This document shows, one piece after another, positions 11,601-22,676 of a stretch of 64,000 nt of DNA (positions within the stretch are counted from its first letter, which is position 1; every line of letters starts with the position of its first letter). A program made the position numbers and the translations under genes. The stretch comes from Taxawa tesnikishii (nom. ined.) (lineage: Eukaryota; Ascomycota; Dothideomycetes; Dothideales), in assembly GCA_030247885.1 (NCBI GenBank), contig JAPDRO010000017.1:62001-126000 (forward strand), given 5' to 3'. The notes beneath the pieces are model-generated. The model worked only from the letters and a program-made list of their open reading frames with translations, was not told the origin of the DNA and made no database searches.

Positions 11601-13363
11601 AGGTCGAAGATCTCTTTCTGAACGGGAGCAAGTTCCACCGCGAGCGGCCCATCTGGCACAAGTTTCGAAGACATGGCGTAACGTCGGACGGCGGGCCGGA
11701 AGCCTACAACGCCCGATATTACTCACAGGCGGAACTGGACGGTTTGCCGGACTTGATCAACTTCATCTTCCGGACGGTGATGATCTCGCTGGGCCGCATC
11801 GAAGGTGTTTCAGAAGACACTCGGAAGAAAGTGGTTCGGTCGATTCCTAAATCGCACGGCGAACCGTTGGATGTAGCGCGAAAGTTCGCTCTCTGGGTAG
11901 CATGGAAACGTGGCAACGAGGATCCTCCCGCGTGGGCCCATCCAGACGCTGTGCTGCCAAACAACAAGGAAGGCGGCCAGGCCAAGAAACTCAGCGCAAA
12001 GGCTCTGAAGGAACTGCAGAGGCAGGAAGCCATAGAGGCTTGGAAGATCGCAGGCCCCGACCGAGTGTCCGCGCGCCAGCAAGCCGCCAAAGCCGCTGAA
12101 GCGAGCGTCAAGGCGAGCGCTTCACCCGCACCCAGTGTGAACCCCCGAGCGGTTTCGCCATCGGCACCGCTCAACCAGTACACCAGCACTCCGAAGACTT
12201 CTGTTCTCGGCCCTAAGAGGGTAGCGTGTGATGCTTGCCGCAAGCGTCGGATTAGATGCAAGCACAAGGATGTTGTGACGACTGCCGGGATGCCCGGTGC
12301 AGCGGCGCCGGCTATGCTGCCCAAGGAGATGTCCTTTAATTCCGCAGAGAGCGGTGACTTTGGAGTTCAGCTAAGCACATCTCGCGTGCAGCTGGGGCCG
12401 TTGTACGATGGAGCGCAAGATCGCACAAGGATGGAAGCCGCCGCTCCTCCGCCCGCTGCTCAGACGGGAATGGTTCAGGCGGCTTCCTCAGACGCTCACG
12501 GACCGGCGCTTGTTCCGGGCAGTGCGTTGCTCGCAGAGTCGAGCAACAAGCGGGGAAGAAGCAAGGCTTGTTTCGAATGCCGCAAGAGCAAAGTAAGTAC
12601 CTTATGTATTCTGGTTCAAATATGTCCCTGTAAGCAGCAATAAGCTAACGTGTGCGCGCAGAGGCGATGCATCCATGACGAGTACGGCAAAGTAGATCCG
12701 GTCAAGGCAGCCGAAGCGCCCGTACCCAGGGGAACAGCGACTAAGAAACGCAAGTCTACGGGCGACGTCGAGGGCATGCAGGCGCTGCCAAACAAGAAGC
12801 CGAACAACCAGCGGCAGTCTCTTCCGGTGGTGTCGCAGTCGCAGTACGCTCCCGATGGCTCCGGAGGGCCGCAGTCGGAGGCAGCAAATGCATACAGCGA
12901 GCCATCACAGCTAGCGCCGAGCTACCAGCCCAACATGATGCCGAGTTACACGGAGAACTGGCAGATGGCGTCGTACGCATATCCGGACCCGACTGAGAAC
13001 GACAACATCGTCGTGGCCGGGCCGTATCATGGCAACACGGCTACCGTCAGCGACAACCAAGTGCCGTACAACACGTCTCTGCAACAATTTGCGAGCGAGG
13101 TGTTGGAGAGCTACCCCGATGACGAAACGGTTAGCGCACAGCAATACCCGGATCCCACCGCCGTCGCGGCGTTTGGCAACGGCAATCCGCCTTATTCTCA
13201 GCATGCGCAGGACGAGGGAGGTTTGTTGAATGGTGAGGGGAATGGGGACGGGCAGCCCAGAACGCCACCGAACGCGAAGCCGCAAGAAAGCGCGGACAGT
13301 GGCATAGCTTTGGATGTTCGGCATGCAGTCGAAGGGATGCGGCAGGAGATGGCGGATGGGTGA
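8669..13363 (+). CDS. PHD finger and JmjC domain histone demethylase (JHD1/KDM2 type)
   Basis: Likely nuclear Fe(II)/2-oxoglutarate histone demethylase, by family acting on H3K36. Two exons (8669-12592, 12662-13363; intron GTAAGT...CGCAG) encode about 1541 residues; a start at the internal ATG 8732 is equally possible. Order: a long disordered N-terminal half with an AT-hook-like RGWPKGKPRGPRK (about 430-442); a PHD finger with CAQCNTS, CNGC and FCTSC (about 539-592); and a JmjC domain with the iron ligands in TDFHIDFGG (about 842-844) and the distal His in GWIHAVW (about 913). Two zinc-cluster-like half motifs follow, CDACRKRRIRC (about 1188) and CFECRKSKRRC (about 1301). The intron falls inside the second. 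The Gln/Pro/Asn-rich tail has no domain. The frame is open throughout 4 kb. Confidence 0.88.
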
Positions 13364-13771
13364 GGGTCAGAATGATGGTGGCTGATGTTGTTTCTGGCGC
13401 GCGCAGGAGGGGCAAGACGTTGACGAGTCGCATGGATGATGGGTTATGGGTTCTGGTCTGGTCTGGTCTGGTGTGGCATGGTCGGGGTTGGAATTTGTGC
13501 GGGCGCTTCCGGAGAGGGGTTAGAGGGTTTCCACGATTTCTCATGCCACACGAGCGCGAAGCATTTGGGAGTGTGAGAGGATGCAGAAGATGATAACGTG
13601 TCAGTGATAGCCGCGCGCTGGCGAGCTGGACGCTTTAGCTTGTAGACGGCCGCTTGCGATGGTAGCTTGTAGAACGAGAAAATGAAAGCTGAACAGACGA
13701 CGTTCTCAAAAGCCCAGCCTGGCATTAGCGAGTCGCAAGGTGGTAAGTCATTGCAGACGACAAGCCCGTGT

Positions 13772-13849
13772 GAGGTATGATAGTGTTGTATGATAGTGAG
13801 GTATGACAGTATTGTATGATAGTGAGGTATGACAGTGTTGTATGATAGT
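13772..13849. repeat. Three copies of a 26-bp tandem repeat
   Basis: Units at 13772-13797, 13798-13823 and 13824-13849 differ at two positions only (T/C and G/A transitions). The unit is itself built from two related halves containing GTATGATAGT or GTATGACAGT. Confidence 0.85.
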
Positions 13850-13900
13850 ATGGAGGAGTGTTGGGAAAGAATAAGCCGGCCTTCTTGATCCGGCATGGAG

Positions 13901-13954
13901 TTCCCGAGGCTCGCTTAGTTCCGGAGGCTCGCTTAGTTCCGGAGGCTCGCTTGG
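13901..13954. repeat. Three copies of an 18-bp tandem repeat
   Basis: Consecutive units of TTCCGGAGGCTCGCTTAG type; the first has TTCCCG and the last ends TTGG. The array lies about 50 bp downstream of the 26-bp array. Confidence 0.8.
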
Positions 13955-14217
13955 GCTTGGGCTTAGGCTTGGGCTGGGGCTTGGCGTGGCACTCGCGCGT
14001 TTGTGTAACGCTGCCTGCCACCTGCCACCTGCCGCCTGCTGCCTCCATTCGTCAGCACATCACTTTCTTGCGCCTACCGCCATTGCTTCACGCCCCCAAC
14101 ACCAACATCATTCCCCGAAGCGTCCCCGCTACTGTTACTGCTTTGCGCGCGCGCTCCAGCCATACAAACCATCTTCGCGAACAAGATACTGTCAACCTTG
14201 GCGGCAGCGCGACAGAC

Positions 14218-14298
14218 ACGCGTGACGTGACATCAGGCCTCAGTACCGCAGGGTTTGGCGGAAAGCTCACCCAGCGACAGCCGACCTCACAAACGCGT
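14218..14298 (+). promoter_or_regulatory. Two MCB boxes (ACGCGT) upstream of RAD21
   Basis: ACGCGT occurs at 14218-14223 and 14293-14298, about 250 and 175 bp before the RAD21 start. In yeasts the cohesin kleisin gene is a G1/S target of MBF, which binds this hexamer. The regulatory role here is inference. Confidence 0.4.
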
Positions 14299-14312
14299 CG
14301 CGTCAACACCCA

Positions 14313-14350
14313 CCAAGCACAAGCACAAGCACAAGCACAAGCACAAGCAC
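14313..14350. repeat. CAAGCA hexanucleotide microsatellite
   Basis: About six tandem copies of a CAAGCA/CACAAG hexamer in the presumed 5' leader of RAD21. Confidence 0.8.
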
Positions 14351-14473
14351 CCATTCTTTGCGACACCACGCCCTTCAACCCCACCACCCATGCTGTAGCT
14401 ATACCATCGACACCACACCAGTCGCCGAGCCACGCTCTACTCTACCTGACACTGCTCGCCAAATCCACCCACC

Positions 14474-16495
14474 ATGTTCTACTCGGATACGCTGCTGTCC
14501 AAGACCGGGCCTCTGGCTCGCGTCTGGCTGGCCGCCAACATGGAGCGCAAGCTCACAAAAGCAAACATCTTGCAGACGGACGTCGAAGACAAGGTGCACC
14601 AGATCATTGACACTGGTCAGGCGCCTATTGCGCTGCGTCTGAGTGCCCACCTGTTGCTCGGTGTCGTCCGCATCTACAGTCGCAAAGCGCGTTATCTGCT
14701 CGATGATTGTAACGAAGCCCTCATGAAGATCAAACTGGTATGCCTGACGTTCTCCATCCCCTTATCCCAAGCGCGATCTGCATTCGGTACTGACTGCCTG
14801 ACGCGCAGGCCTTCCGCCCGGGAAATGTCGACCTTCCAACCAGCCAAGCGCACACCGCCAACCCAGAGAACCTGATACTGCAGGAGACCATTACTATTGC
14901 CGATCTGGACGTCGTCCTTGGACCGCCTTTGGGAGACCCCGATCTCCTCCTCAGCGAGGCTGGCAGACGCGCACCCACCGAAGATCCAACGCTTCTCGAT
15001 TGGGGTACCAGTCAGATCCTCCAGCACAGCGTAGACACCCATCGAGCGCAAGATGACACAATGGGGCTTATGGAGGACGACCTTGGCATCGATATCGGAG
15101 AACCAGACATCACCGAGCCTGCCGATGTCACCGAACGCAGTATCGAAGCCGGAAGACGCGCAGAGGCTGCACGCGCCGATCTGCGCGACGAGAGCATGCT
15201 GTATCAGGACGACCTTCCTATCGACCTCGGCTATGACGAACCCACCGTCACACGTGAGACCGACATTGCTCCGATCCCCGAGGAGGAGCTGCATGTTGGG
15301 GACGATGTGGAAATGGGCGGCATGGATGATTTCAATCTCGGAATTGAGGAAAGCAACATGTCGGCTATAGCGCGCGCCGAAGAACGTCAACAAAGGCAAC
15401 GCGACACGGCCTCTCCGCTCTCCGAAATCGACCCCGAACAGGAGCGCGAGCTGGAGCAGACCTTCTACCTCGACCAACAGGCCGCGCAAGAAGAGGACGA
15501 GACCATGGCGCAGGCGCAACAGCGCGTCAAGCGCCGCAGGGTCCTGCACGCCGACGCCACCACCGAACTGCACAACTCGCAAATCAAAGCGCAGCAGGAA
15601 GACCGCAGCAAGATCCTCCGCGCCCCGACTTTCCTGCCCCGTGATCCCGTCTTGCTAGCACTCATGCAGATGCAGAAGAGCGGCGGTTTCGTCTCATCCA
15701 TTTTGGGCGACGGCCGCAGTCTCGGTTGGGCACCCGAACTGCGTGGCGTGTTGTCGTTGGAAGTGGTCCGACGCGCTGGAGAACTGAAGCGCAAGCGTGA
15801 CAGCGGACTGCCCGCGCTCGACATCCCGGCAGACGAGCCGCTTCCCTCGCCGACCGCCGAACCAGGCGCTCCTGGTGTCACCACCAGCCCGGCGCCCGAG
15901 GAACAGGAGTTCGAAATCGGTGGCGAACCTACCATTCCTGACATCACGATCGAGCCCGTCGCGCCCGAAGATGAAGCCGCCGCCGCCCCGACAGAAGACG
16001 AGCCATACTCACCCGGCGGGGCGCCTCTTTCACCGGGCGGCCCCGGTTTCGACGAGACCACCCTCCCCTCGTGCCCCCGCCGATTCCGGACCCGTCTCCA
16101 TCCCCACCGCGCACGCCGTGCACGCCCTCCGCTCGCGCTTCTCAATCCTCGCGGGCCAGCACCCGGCCTCCACCGAGCCGCCGTCACCCAACACAAGGCG
16201 CCAACAATCCGTCCTCTTCACCGACCTGTGCCCCGAAGCGACAACCTCGAAGCAGGACGCCACGAAGATGTTCTTCGAGATCCTGGTGCTCGGCACAAAA
16301 GACGCCATCAAAGTGGAGCAGAACGCGGGCGTCGCCGCCGCAGACATGCGTCTCGCCGGCGACATCAGGATCAGGGGCAAGCGGGGGCTCTGGGGCGAGT
16401 GGGCCGAGCAGGGCGTCAGTCAGATCGGCACCGGCGGCACCCAGAGCGCCGCCGGCGCCATCGAGGCCATGCAGGACGTGAACCCGCTCGCCTAG
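14474..16495 (+). CDS. RAD21: Cohesin alpha-kleisin subunit Rad21/Scc1
   Basis: Closes the cohesin ring between Smc1 and Smc3 for sister-chromatid cohesion and repair; nuclear. Exon 1 is 14474-14737, the intron GTATGC...GCGCAG is 14738-14808, and exon 2 runs from 14809. The N-terminal kleisin domain is complete (MFYSDTLLSKTGPLARVWLA, later RLSAHLLLGVVRIYSRKARYLL). An acidic middle contains SEAGRR (14953-14970) and SIEAGRR (15139-15159), which resemble budding-yeast separase sites. The C-terminal winged-helix domain (VLFTDLCP, then ATKMFFEILVLGTKDAIKVEQ) lies in another frame ending at 16495. The switch lies between two C runs, 16065-16068 and 16074-16078; one more C in each would give one continuous frame through the expected LPLVPPADSGPVS segment. 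No GT-AG intron can bridge it. I treat it as an intact gene with two base-call losses, not a pseudogene. Confidence 0.9.
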
Positions 16496-16912
16496 ATCGT
16501 CCTGCCTTGTTGTTCAATTGGGGGATAGGGGATAGGGGAAGAATCGAGCCCCCGAGGCGCCTCGGCGAGCAGCGGGCCCTTTTATGTAATCTTGGAGGAC
16601 GACCCCGTCCTCCAAGACAGGGGCCATTGGGGGTTTCCTTGATACGTTGTGCTATCGCAGTTCGGCATGCTGGATCAGGAGGAGGGTCGAGGCTTGGTGT
16701 CTGGCAGCGCGGCACGGGGTTCTGATGCGGCCGGCCTCTTTTTGGTTGGACGTTCAAGGAGTGAAGGAGTAAACGGAAGTGGGTTCACGCGTAAAGCTTG
16801 TGTGGAGCAAACAAATGGGGGAAGGGTGTGACCTTTTTCTTTCTCTCTTCTTTTCACTTTTTTGGAATTTTGCTTGAGAGCGTGCATTTGTAACGGTTGT
16901 TGAATGTATCGT

Positions 16913-19900
16913 TCAGCGGCACAGTGGTCGCGCTTGAGGTATACGAGTAAAACCAAGCTTGATCTTTTCGACAATTCCGCTCCCCGTTTCGGACATATGC
17001 AGGGATAGCTCCGCTCTATCGGGCATCTCTCTAACCATCGAAGAACAAAATTGTACAAGGTAAAAATTAGTGGCGAACATGCCTGCCCCCCCCCCCCCCC
17101 TTTTTTTTTCTTCCCAAGAACCAAAAAACAGAGCACGGCCAAAAACTCGTACACTACTCTCTCTCTCTCTCTCTCTCTCTCTAGACATTCCTGCTGTACC
17201 CGCCCACCAAACCCTTTTAGCGATCCTTCTCTCGTACCACTTCCTGCCCTCGTCGACCCAGAACACGGAACTCGCGAGCAGCGCCAACCCACCCAGATCG
17301 CGTAAGGCGAGCGCCTCGGTCTGGAACACGCTCTGCAGGGGCGGGAAGTACACGACGAGCAACTGGCCGGCCAAGCTGCCGGCGACGGCGAGGTTGAACA
17401 TCCTATTGACGCCCTTGCGGCCCCACAGCCGCAACTCGCCGCGCAGGAGGGACTTTGTGGCGGAGCGGCACGTGAGCGCGTTGAACATGTCGAAGAGCAC
17501 GAAGGCGGTGAAGGTCAGGGTGGTGTCGCGCGGGCTCACCTCGTGCGCGGCCAGGTCCGCGGCGCTGAGGTTGCTGATGTAGGTGTAGAGCGTGCCGAGC
17601 ATGATGATCAGGCCGGATTGGAAGACGCGGCGGAGGAGCCGTGGGGTCAGCACGCGTGAATGCCGGGAGCGGGGTGGGAGGGTTAGGTAGGCGGGGTCCA
17701 CGGGTTCGACGCCCAGGGATTGGGCGGGCGGGCCGTCCATCAGGATATCTGGGGGTATGGCGTGTTAGCGGCAGTAGGGGCGTGGAGGTGAGTGCGTTGC
17801 GCATGGACGGTGTGGGATGGGGTGGGATGGGAAGAAATTGGGAGGAAACGGGGAAGCACTTACTGATCCACAGGATCTGCATCGCATTAAGCGGATTCTT
17901 GTACCCCAACGCGCTGCTCAGCATGACGAGCCCCAGCGCGGCCGCACTCGTGCTGAGCTGGAACGTCAAGAAGTTCTGGATATTGTAGAAGATACTCTTG
18001 CCCTCTTCGATGGCGTTCAGAATGGTGCTGAAGTCGTCGTTTGTGAGAATCATGTCGGCGGCCTCCTTGGCCACATCGGTGCCCAGCTTGCCCATGGCGA
18101 CGCCTATATCCGCCTTCTTGAGCGCAGGGGCATCGTTGACCCCATCTCCAGTCATAGCTACCACATCGCCACGGCTCTGCAGCGCTCGGATGATCTTCAT
18201 CTTGTGCTCCGGGCTTGTGCGCGCGAAGATTGAGGTTCTGACTATGGCTTGGGCGAGGTCGTCGTCGCTCATACGGTCGAGTTCGTCGCCGCGCAGCACG
18301 GGCGATCCCACGGCTGAGTTCATGTTCACGGGCATACCCAGCTTCTTGGCGATGGCGACGGCGGTCGTTTCGGCGTCGCCAGTGATCATGATGACCTTCA
18401 CGCCGCCGGCCATGAGCCGTCGGATCGATCTGTCCACACCTTTGCGTGGTGGATCGCTCATGCCGACCAAGCCTGCGAAGCAGAGGCCTTGGTAGACGTG
18501 CTCGTCGTCCGCGCCCGACTTCTCCTTCCCACCACCCGGTCGCGGCGTGGCGTTGCCACTGCGTGCGTGCGACCCATTGGGCCTGCGTGACTCGCGTATC
18601 GGACCGCTCGCAAGACCGAGAACGCGGAGACCGTCTTGGGCCATGGCTTCGGCGGCCTGGAACGCCTCCTGGCGTCTGCGCTCGTCGAGTATGACCTCAC
18701 CGCCCTGAGGCGTGAGGTATGTATCGCAGCGTTGCACGACCTTCTCCAGCGCACCCTTGATGTACGCGACTTCCGAGCCGTCAGATTGAGTGACCACGCC
18801 CATCCACTTACGGTCGGAACTGAATGGGGTCTCTCTGGACCTGTGCAAACTTTCTCGGATGTCATCTTCACCGAACGCATCTAACAGGTCGAGCAACGCG
18901 ACGTCCGTCGGCTGGCCCGTCCAACGGCTCTTGGCGTTAGCCAGGTCGCCGCCCATCGTGGACGACAGTATAGCGGCCGAAGCGGCCGTGGCGTGCGAGC
19001 TTACGCCGGCGTTCAAGCGTCCATTGTTTACGATATTGCCGACCCTCAAGATCGTTCGCGTCGCATGGTCTGCAGGCGCTGTGGCGTGTACTTTGACCGT
19101 GTCGACGGGGCTTCATTTTCGAAATGCCACATCTTGGTCACCGTCATGTGGTTCATGGTGAGCGTGCCTTACAACAAGTCAATTAGAATCGCTGCGCCCC
19201 TTTGACGACTTGAGGCTCTAAACCTACCTGTTTTGTCGCTGCAGATCACGTTGACGGAGCCCAGCGTCTCCACACTCGGAAGCCTGCGCACAATCGCATG
19301 CCGTTTGGACATGCGCAGCACGCCCAGGGCGAGCGTAACAGTCACGATGATCGGCAGACCCTCCGGAATAGCAGCGACGGCCAGGGAAACGCCAATCTGG
19401 AACAATTCAAGGAACGGCCAGCCCCTCCAGAGTCCGATGAGCATGATGAAACCAATGATGCCGAAAGACATGTAGCTGAGCTCTTTTCCCAACCGATCCA
19501 TGGACAGTTGTAGAGGCGTCCTGGGACTTTCTATTTCTTGCAACGAGGCGGAAATGGCCCCGAATTCTGTGTCTGCTCCCGTTCCTACCACAATGCCCTG
19601 TCCGTACCCAGAACGCACCAGCGTGCCCATGAATGCGATGTTTGTCTGTTCGTTCAACCTGAGGTCCACACCGACCGCGCCAGAAGCCTCAGATGCGTAA
19701 ATGGGCGACGATGGGGTGGAAGGTCTCTCCCGTGCAACCGCACTTCTGTCCAGCGTCGCCGGGGACTTGTTGACCGGCTCAGTCTCGCCCGTAAGATTTG
19801 ATTCGTCAATGGACAAGTCGGCCGAATGCGTGATCCTGATATCCGCAGGCACACGATCTCCAGTATGGAACAACACAATGTCTCCCTTGACCAATTGTGT

Positions 19901-20533
19901 CGCAGGCAGTGTCGTAGATGCTCTTTGCGCAGCCGCCAAGCTCGTCACATTGTCTCCAACGGCATCCAATTCTATTGATCCATTCTCTTTCGACCCTCCG
20001 TTTTCCTGGCGCCTTGAACCGCTCCGGATGACATGCGCCGAGTGAGGGACCAAGGAGTTCAGCGCTTCAATCGACTTCTCCGACCTGTACTCCTGCACGA
20101 ACGCAACAGTGACGACAATGGTGACTGCGATCGCTATGCTGACCGCATCCTCATAGTTTCCCATAACCGCAGAAATGGCGGCGGAAGCGAGCAGCAGCAG
20201 AATAAGCGTCTCCTGGAACTGCTTGACGAATCGCAGCCATAGTGGCTCTGGTTCCTCGTGCGGTAACTCATTTGGTCCGTCGCTATGTAATCTCGCCTGC
20301 GCTTCTGATGGTTGCAAGCCATGCGTCAGGGAAGTGTATAGGCGTTCGGCGGCCTCTTGGGGTGTGAGGACAGAGAAGCCAGATGTTATTGATCGTGGGC
20401 CGCCGCCATCTCTGCGCCGTGACGTGGACGGTGTTCGAGTTTCAGATCGGTTTGGTGGGTGTGGTGTGAGGGATTTTGCCGCGTCGCGAGACACATTGTA
20501 GAGTGGCAGCGCAGGCGTAGAGGATCTGGACAT
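16913..20533 (-). CDS. PMR1: P-type Ca2+/Mn2+-transporting ATPase, Golgi PMR1 type
   Basis: P2A ATPase pumping Ca2+ and Mn2+ into the Golgi. Exons are 19228-20533, 17864-19167 and from 17748 downward; introns 19168-19227 and 17749-17863. Visible: N-terminal cation-ATPase domain ([10 protein letters not shown]...GPNELP), actuator [13 protein letters not shown], phosphorylation loop ICSDKTGTLT split by intron 1, the nucleotide domain, hinge [22 protein letters not shown], and C-terminal membrane helices with [14 protein letters not shown]. Frame is lost once, at GGGG 19107-19110 (plus strand): after FENEAP the frame changes before [14 protein letters not shown]. The C terminus is uncertain. The recognisable protein ends near [12 protein letters not shown] (about 17200), but the frame stays open through a CT microsatellite (read as Arg-Glu repeats) and a C15T9 run to a stop at 16913. 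Confidence 0.88.
17086..17183. repeat. C15-T9 homopolymer and (CT)n microsatellite
   Basis: Bases 17086-17100 are all C, 17101-17109 all T, and 17158-17182 an uninterrupted CT repeat. Both lie at or just beyond the 3' end of the PMR1 coding region. Their lengths are likely unreliable in any assembly, so the reading frame of the predicted PMR1 tail cannot be trusted. Confidence 0.85.
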
Positions 20534-21328
20534 CTACGGAAGCTGTATGGCCATACAGCCGAGTGAGCAGGACTCGGTCAAGGTTGGAGAGTCGCAGATG
20601 ATATATTAAGGGGACTTCCGGTGGTGCGATACCAGTGCAAGCGGAACAGAGAACAGATACGGAAGAACGAGTGCAGCTGAAGAAGGGTTGTGATTGCAGT
20701 GTCTTGGTAGTTTGTACTCGACTCGATGCACTGTATGTACCTAGGGTTAAGCAGTAATCTCAGTACGGGGTTCTCACGGTCCGGCTTTCAGGAGTGACGA
20801 AGCCAAGACGAGACAAGAACAAAAGGCTGCCGCCGCCGGCGTCTCGCTTCCGCAATCTAGCCTCAATGGGAAAATTCTCCGTTATACCATCAACCATCAT
20901 CCATGCTTTCGGTTCCTATGCATTTCCGCCATTACACGCTGTCATCACATATCACGGTGTTTGACGACTCGTCTCGCTGTTATCTGTATGGCAGTCTTTC
21001 CGTCTCTGAAGGGGTGCTGGCTGGCGTTCACAGGTGCAGTGTCTCGCAGGATCGAGGCTTCTCAACTAGTGCGGCATTTCAGGAAATGAGTTCGGGCGTT
21101 GCTAGCCAGACCTACGCGTCTGCAATTTCATACATTGCTACACCGTGCCTCAGTGGCAAGCGAAATGAGGGCGAACTTTGCGACAACTCTTCCAACAAGC
21201 AAATCGCACGTCACGCGAACTACTCTCCAGAACCTACCTATAAGCTGGAATCCTAAAATAGATTAAAGGTCTAGCTAACGCTGAAAGGAAGACGCGTAAG
21301 CACCCTTATACCCCACACACGCGTGTCC
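20534..21328. other. PMR1 upstream region / downstream flank of glycosyltransferase
   Basis: Intergenic between PMR1 (starts at 20533, minus) and the stop of the next minus-strand gene at 21329. A TATA-like GATATATTAAG at about 20598-20608 lies about 70 bp upstream of the PMR1 ATG. A 117-codon plus-strand ORF (20903-21256) shows no motif and is not called. Confidence 0.4.
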
Positions 21329-22676
21329 TCAAGGCACCAACAGCCCCTTCTTCAGTGTCTTGGTCACCTCCGGGGCTTTCTCGTACACGATGCTCTCTCT
21401 GTTCTGCTGTAGGTGGACAGTACCATGCCTCAACAACTCCGCGAAGGTGCCTGGCTCACAGTCCTTTCCTTCATTCTCATCCCAGAGCACACCTAGATGC
21501 ACCGAATTGGTCAATCCCTTTCCGTGCGTAATCTTCTGCATGCTCGACTTGGTAAGCAATCTCCAAACCAGCTTGTGCGCCGTCTGGTAATCCTCAGACT
21601 CCGGGTCTGCGTCAAGCTTCACTGAGAGCAGATCGAACATCTTTTGTCCGGCGTTGGGAAATCCAATCGTTCCTTCGGCGCCCCAAATCTCTTCCAGCGA
21701 GTCGAATAGGAGGACGTTGCTCTGCCAGTAACGGGTGCAGTTGAAGCCGTCGCCCGAATCTTCAATCATGCAGAGACGCATCCACGCCAGAACTTGGGTG
21801 ATGTATTCCATGACAACGCGTGTCTCTACTTTGAAGTCCCAGTAGAACTTACTCATGCGTGAATCGTCGAAAGAGAGTTCCTGGCCGAACGAGACCAAAG
21901 GGTTTTCGATCAGGCCGCTGGAATTCTTCTTGCCTTTCCAAAGATGGACGAACAGCTCGTGCCTGTTGCGCGTGAGCGAAGGTTGGTTGTCCGGGTGTGC
22001 ATCAGGATGCACTTTACCATCGCTTGATAAATGGGTCTCCCTTACGGCTGGCGACAAAACTGTTCGAGATTGTAATCCCATACATCCACGGAGTCGAGAC
22101 CTGGAATGGGGATCCGGGATCTTCGAGCTGCTTCCAGCAGATCCGATCAAGGTCACGGATGAGGATGATTCCGACATCCATGAACACACCGCCATGCAAG
22201 AACAAGCATGCACCACGGAGAAAGTCGGCGGAATGCGGGCCAATGTACGGCCCATCCATTGCTCCGGCTACGAAGCTCTCCGGGAGCATGTCCTTGGGCA
22301 GATATCTGAGCGCGTAGTTCTCAGAGGTAGTTACGCTGTCAAGTATGCGAACCGTCCACGATGGGCCGCAGAGACGCACCCAATTGATGACATTGCGCTG
22401 GCACCATGCTGGCATAGAGTGGAATCCGGAATGCCAGAACGCCCAAACGTTCTTCTCGGAGATGATGGGGTTGTACGAGCTCAACGCGTTCTTAATCTCT
22501 TCATCCGAGCGGTTATCTTTGGCGTTCACACAATGGACTTGGTCGCGGAACTCATCCGGGATAGTGAAGTTGGGTTTCTGCATTTTGTCGTTCCGGATCC
22601 TCGAGAAGCTTTGCTCGTCTGGGCTATCCTTGACAGTTCCAAATATGAAGATGTTCATGAACTGGTTGAGACACAC
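21329..22676 (-). CDS. Capsular-polysaccharide-type glycosyltransferase (GT32-like)
   Basis: Probable sugar-nucleotide glycosyltransferase; donor and acceptor unknown. Two exons (22018-22676 and 21329-21962; intron 21963-22017, GTAAAG...ACAG) splice within a Trp codon and give 430 residues. The N-terminal half has the Caps_synth/Gly_transf_sug pattern: NVWAFWHSG, then WTVRILDS, then HSADFLRGACLFLHGGVFMDVG followed by ILIRDLDRICW. The position of the usual DxD motif reads Asp-Val-Gly, which some fungal members share as far as I recall, so activity cannot be assumed. The C-terminal half starts with a conserved-looking HELFVHLWKG segment and contains TRYWQSNVLLFDS. No signal peptide or membrane anchor is visible; the short N terminus (MCLNQFMNIFIFGTV) is weakly hydrophobic. 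Confidence 0.75.

Larger units (their letters stand above)
13364..14217. other. Intergenic region with minisatellites
   Basis: Non-coding stretch between the demethylase and RAD21. It holds two short tandem arrays (listed separately), then a G+C-rich, degenerate GGGCTT repeat at about 13947-13984. No gene is supportable. Confidence 0.5.

Noticed and set aside
16030-16090. A tiny intron to explain the RAD21 frame change
   Set aside because: The only GT...AG pair there is about 12 nt apart, far below a spliceable length.
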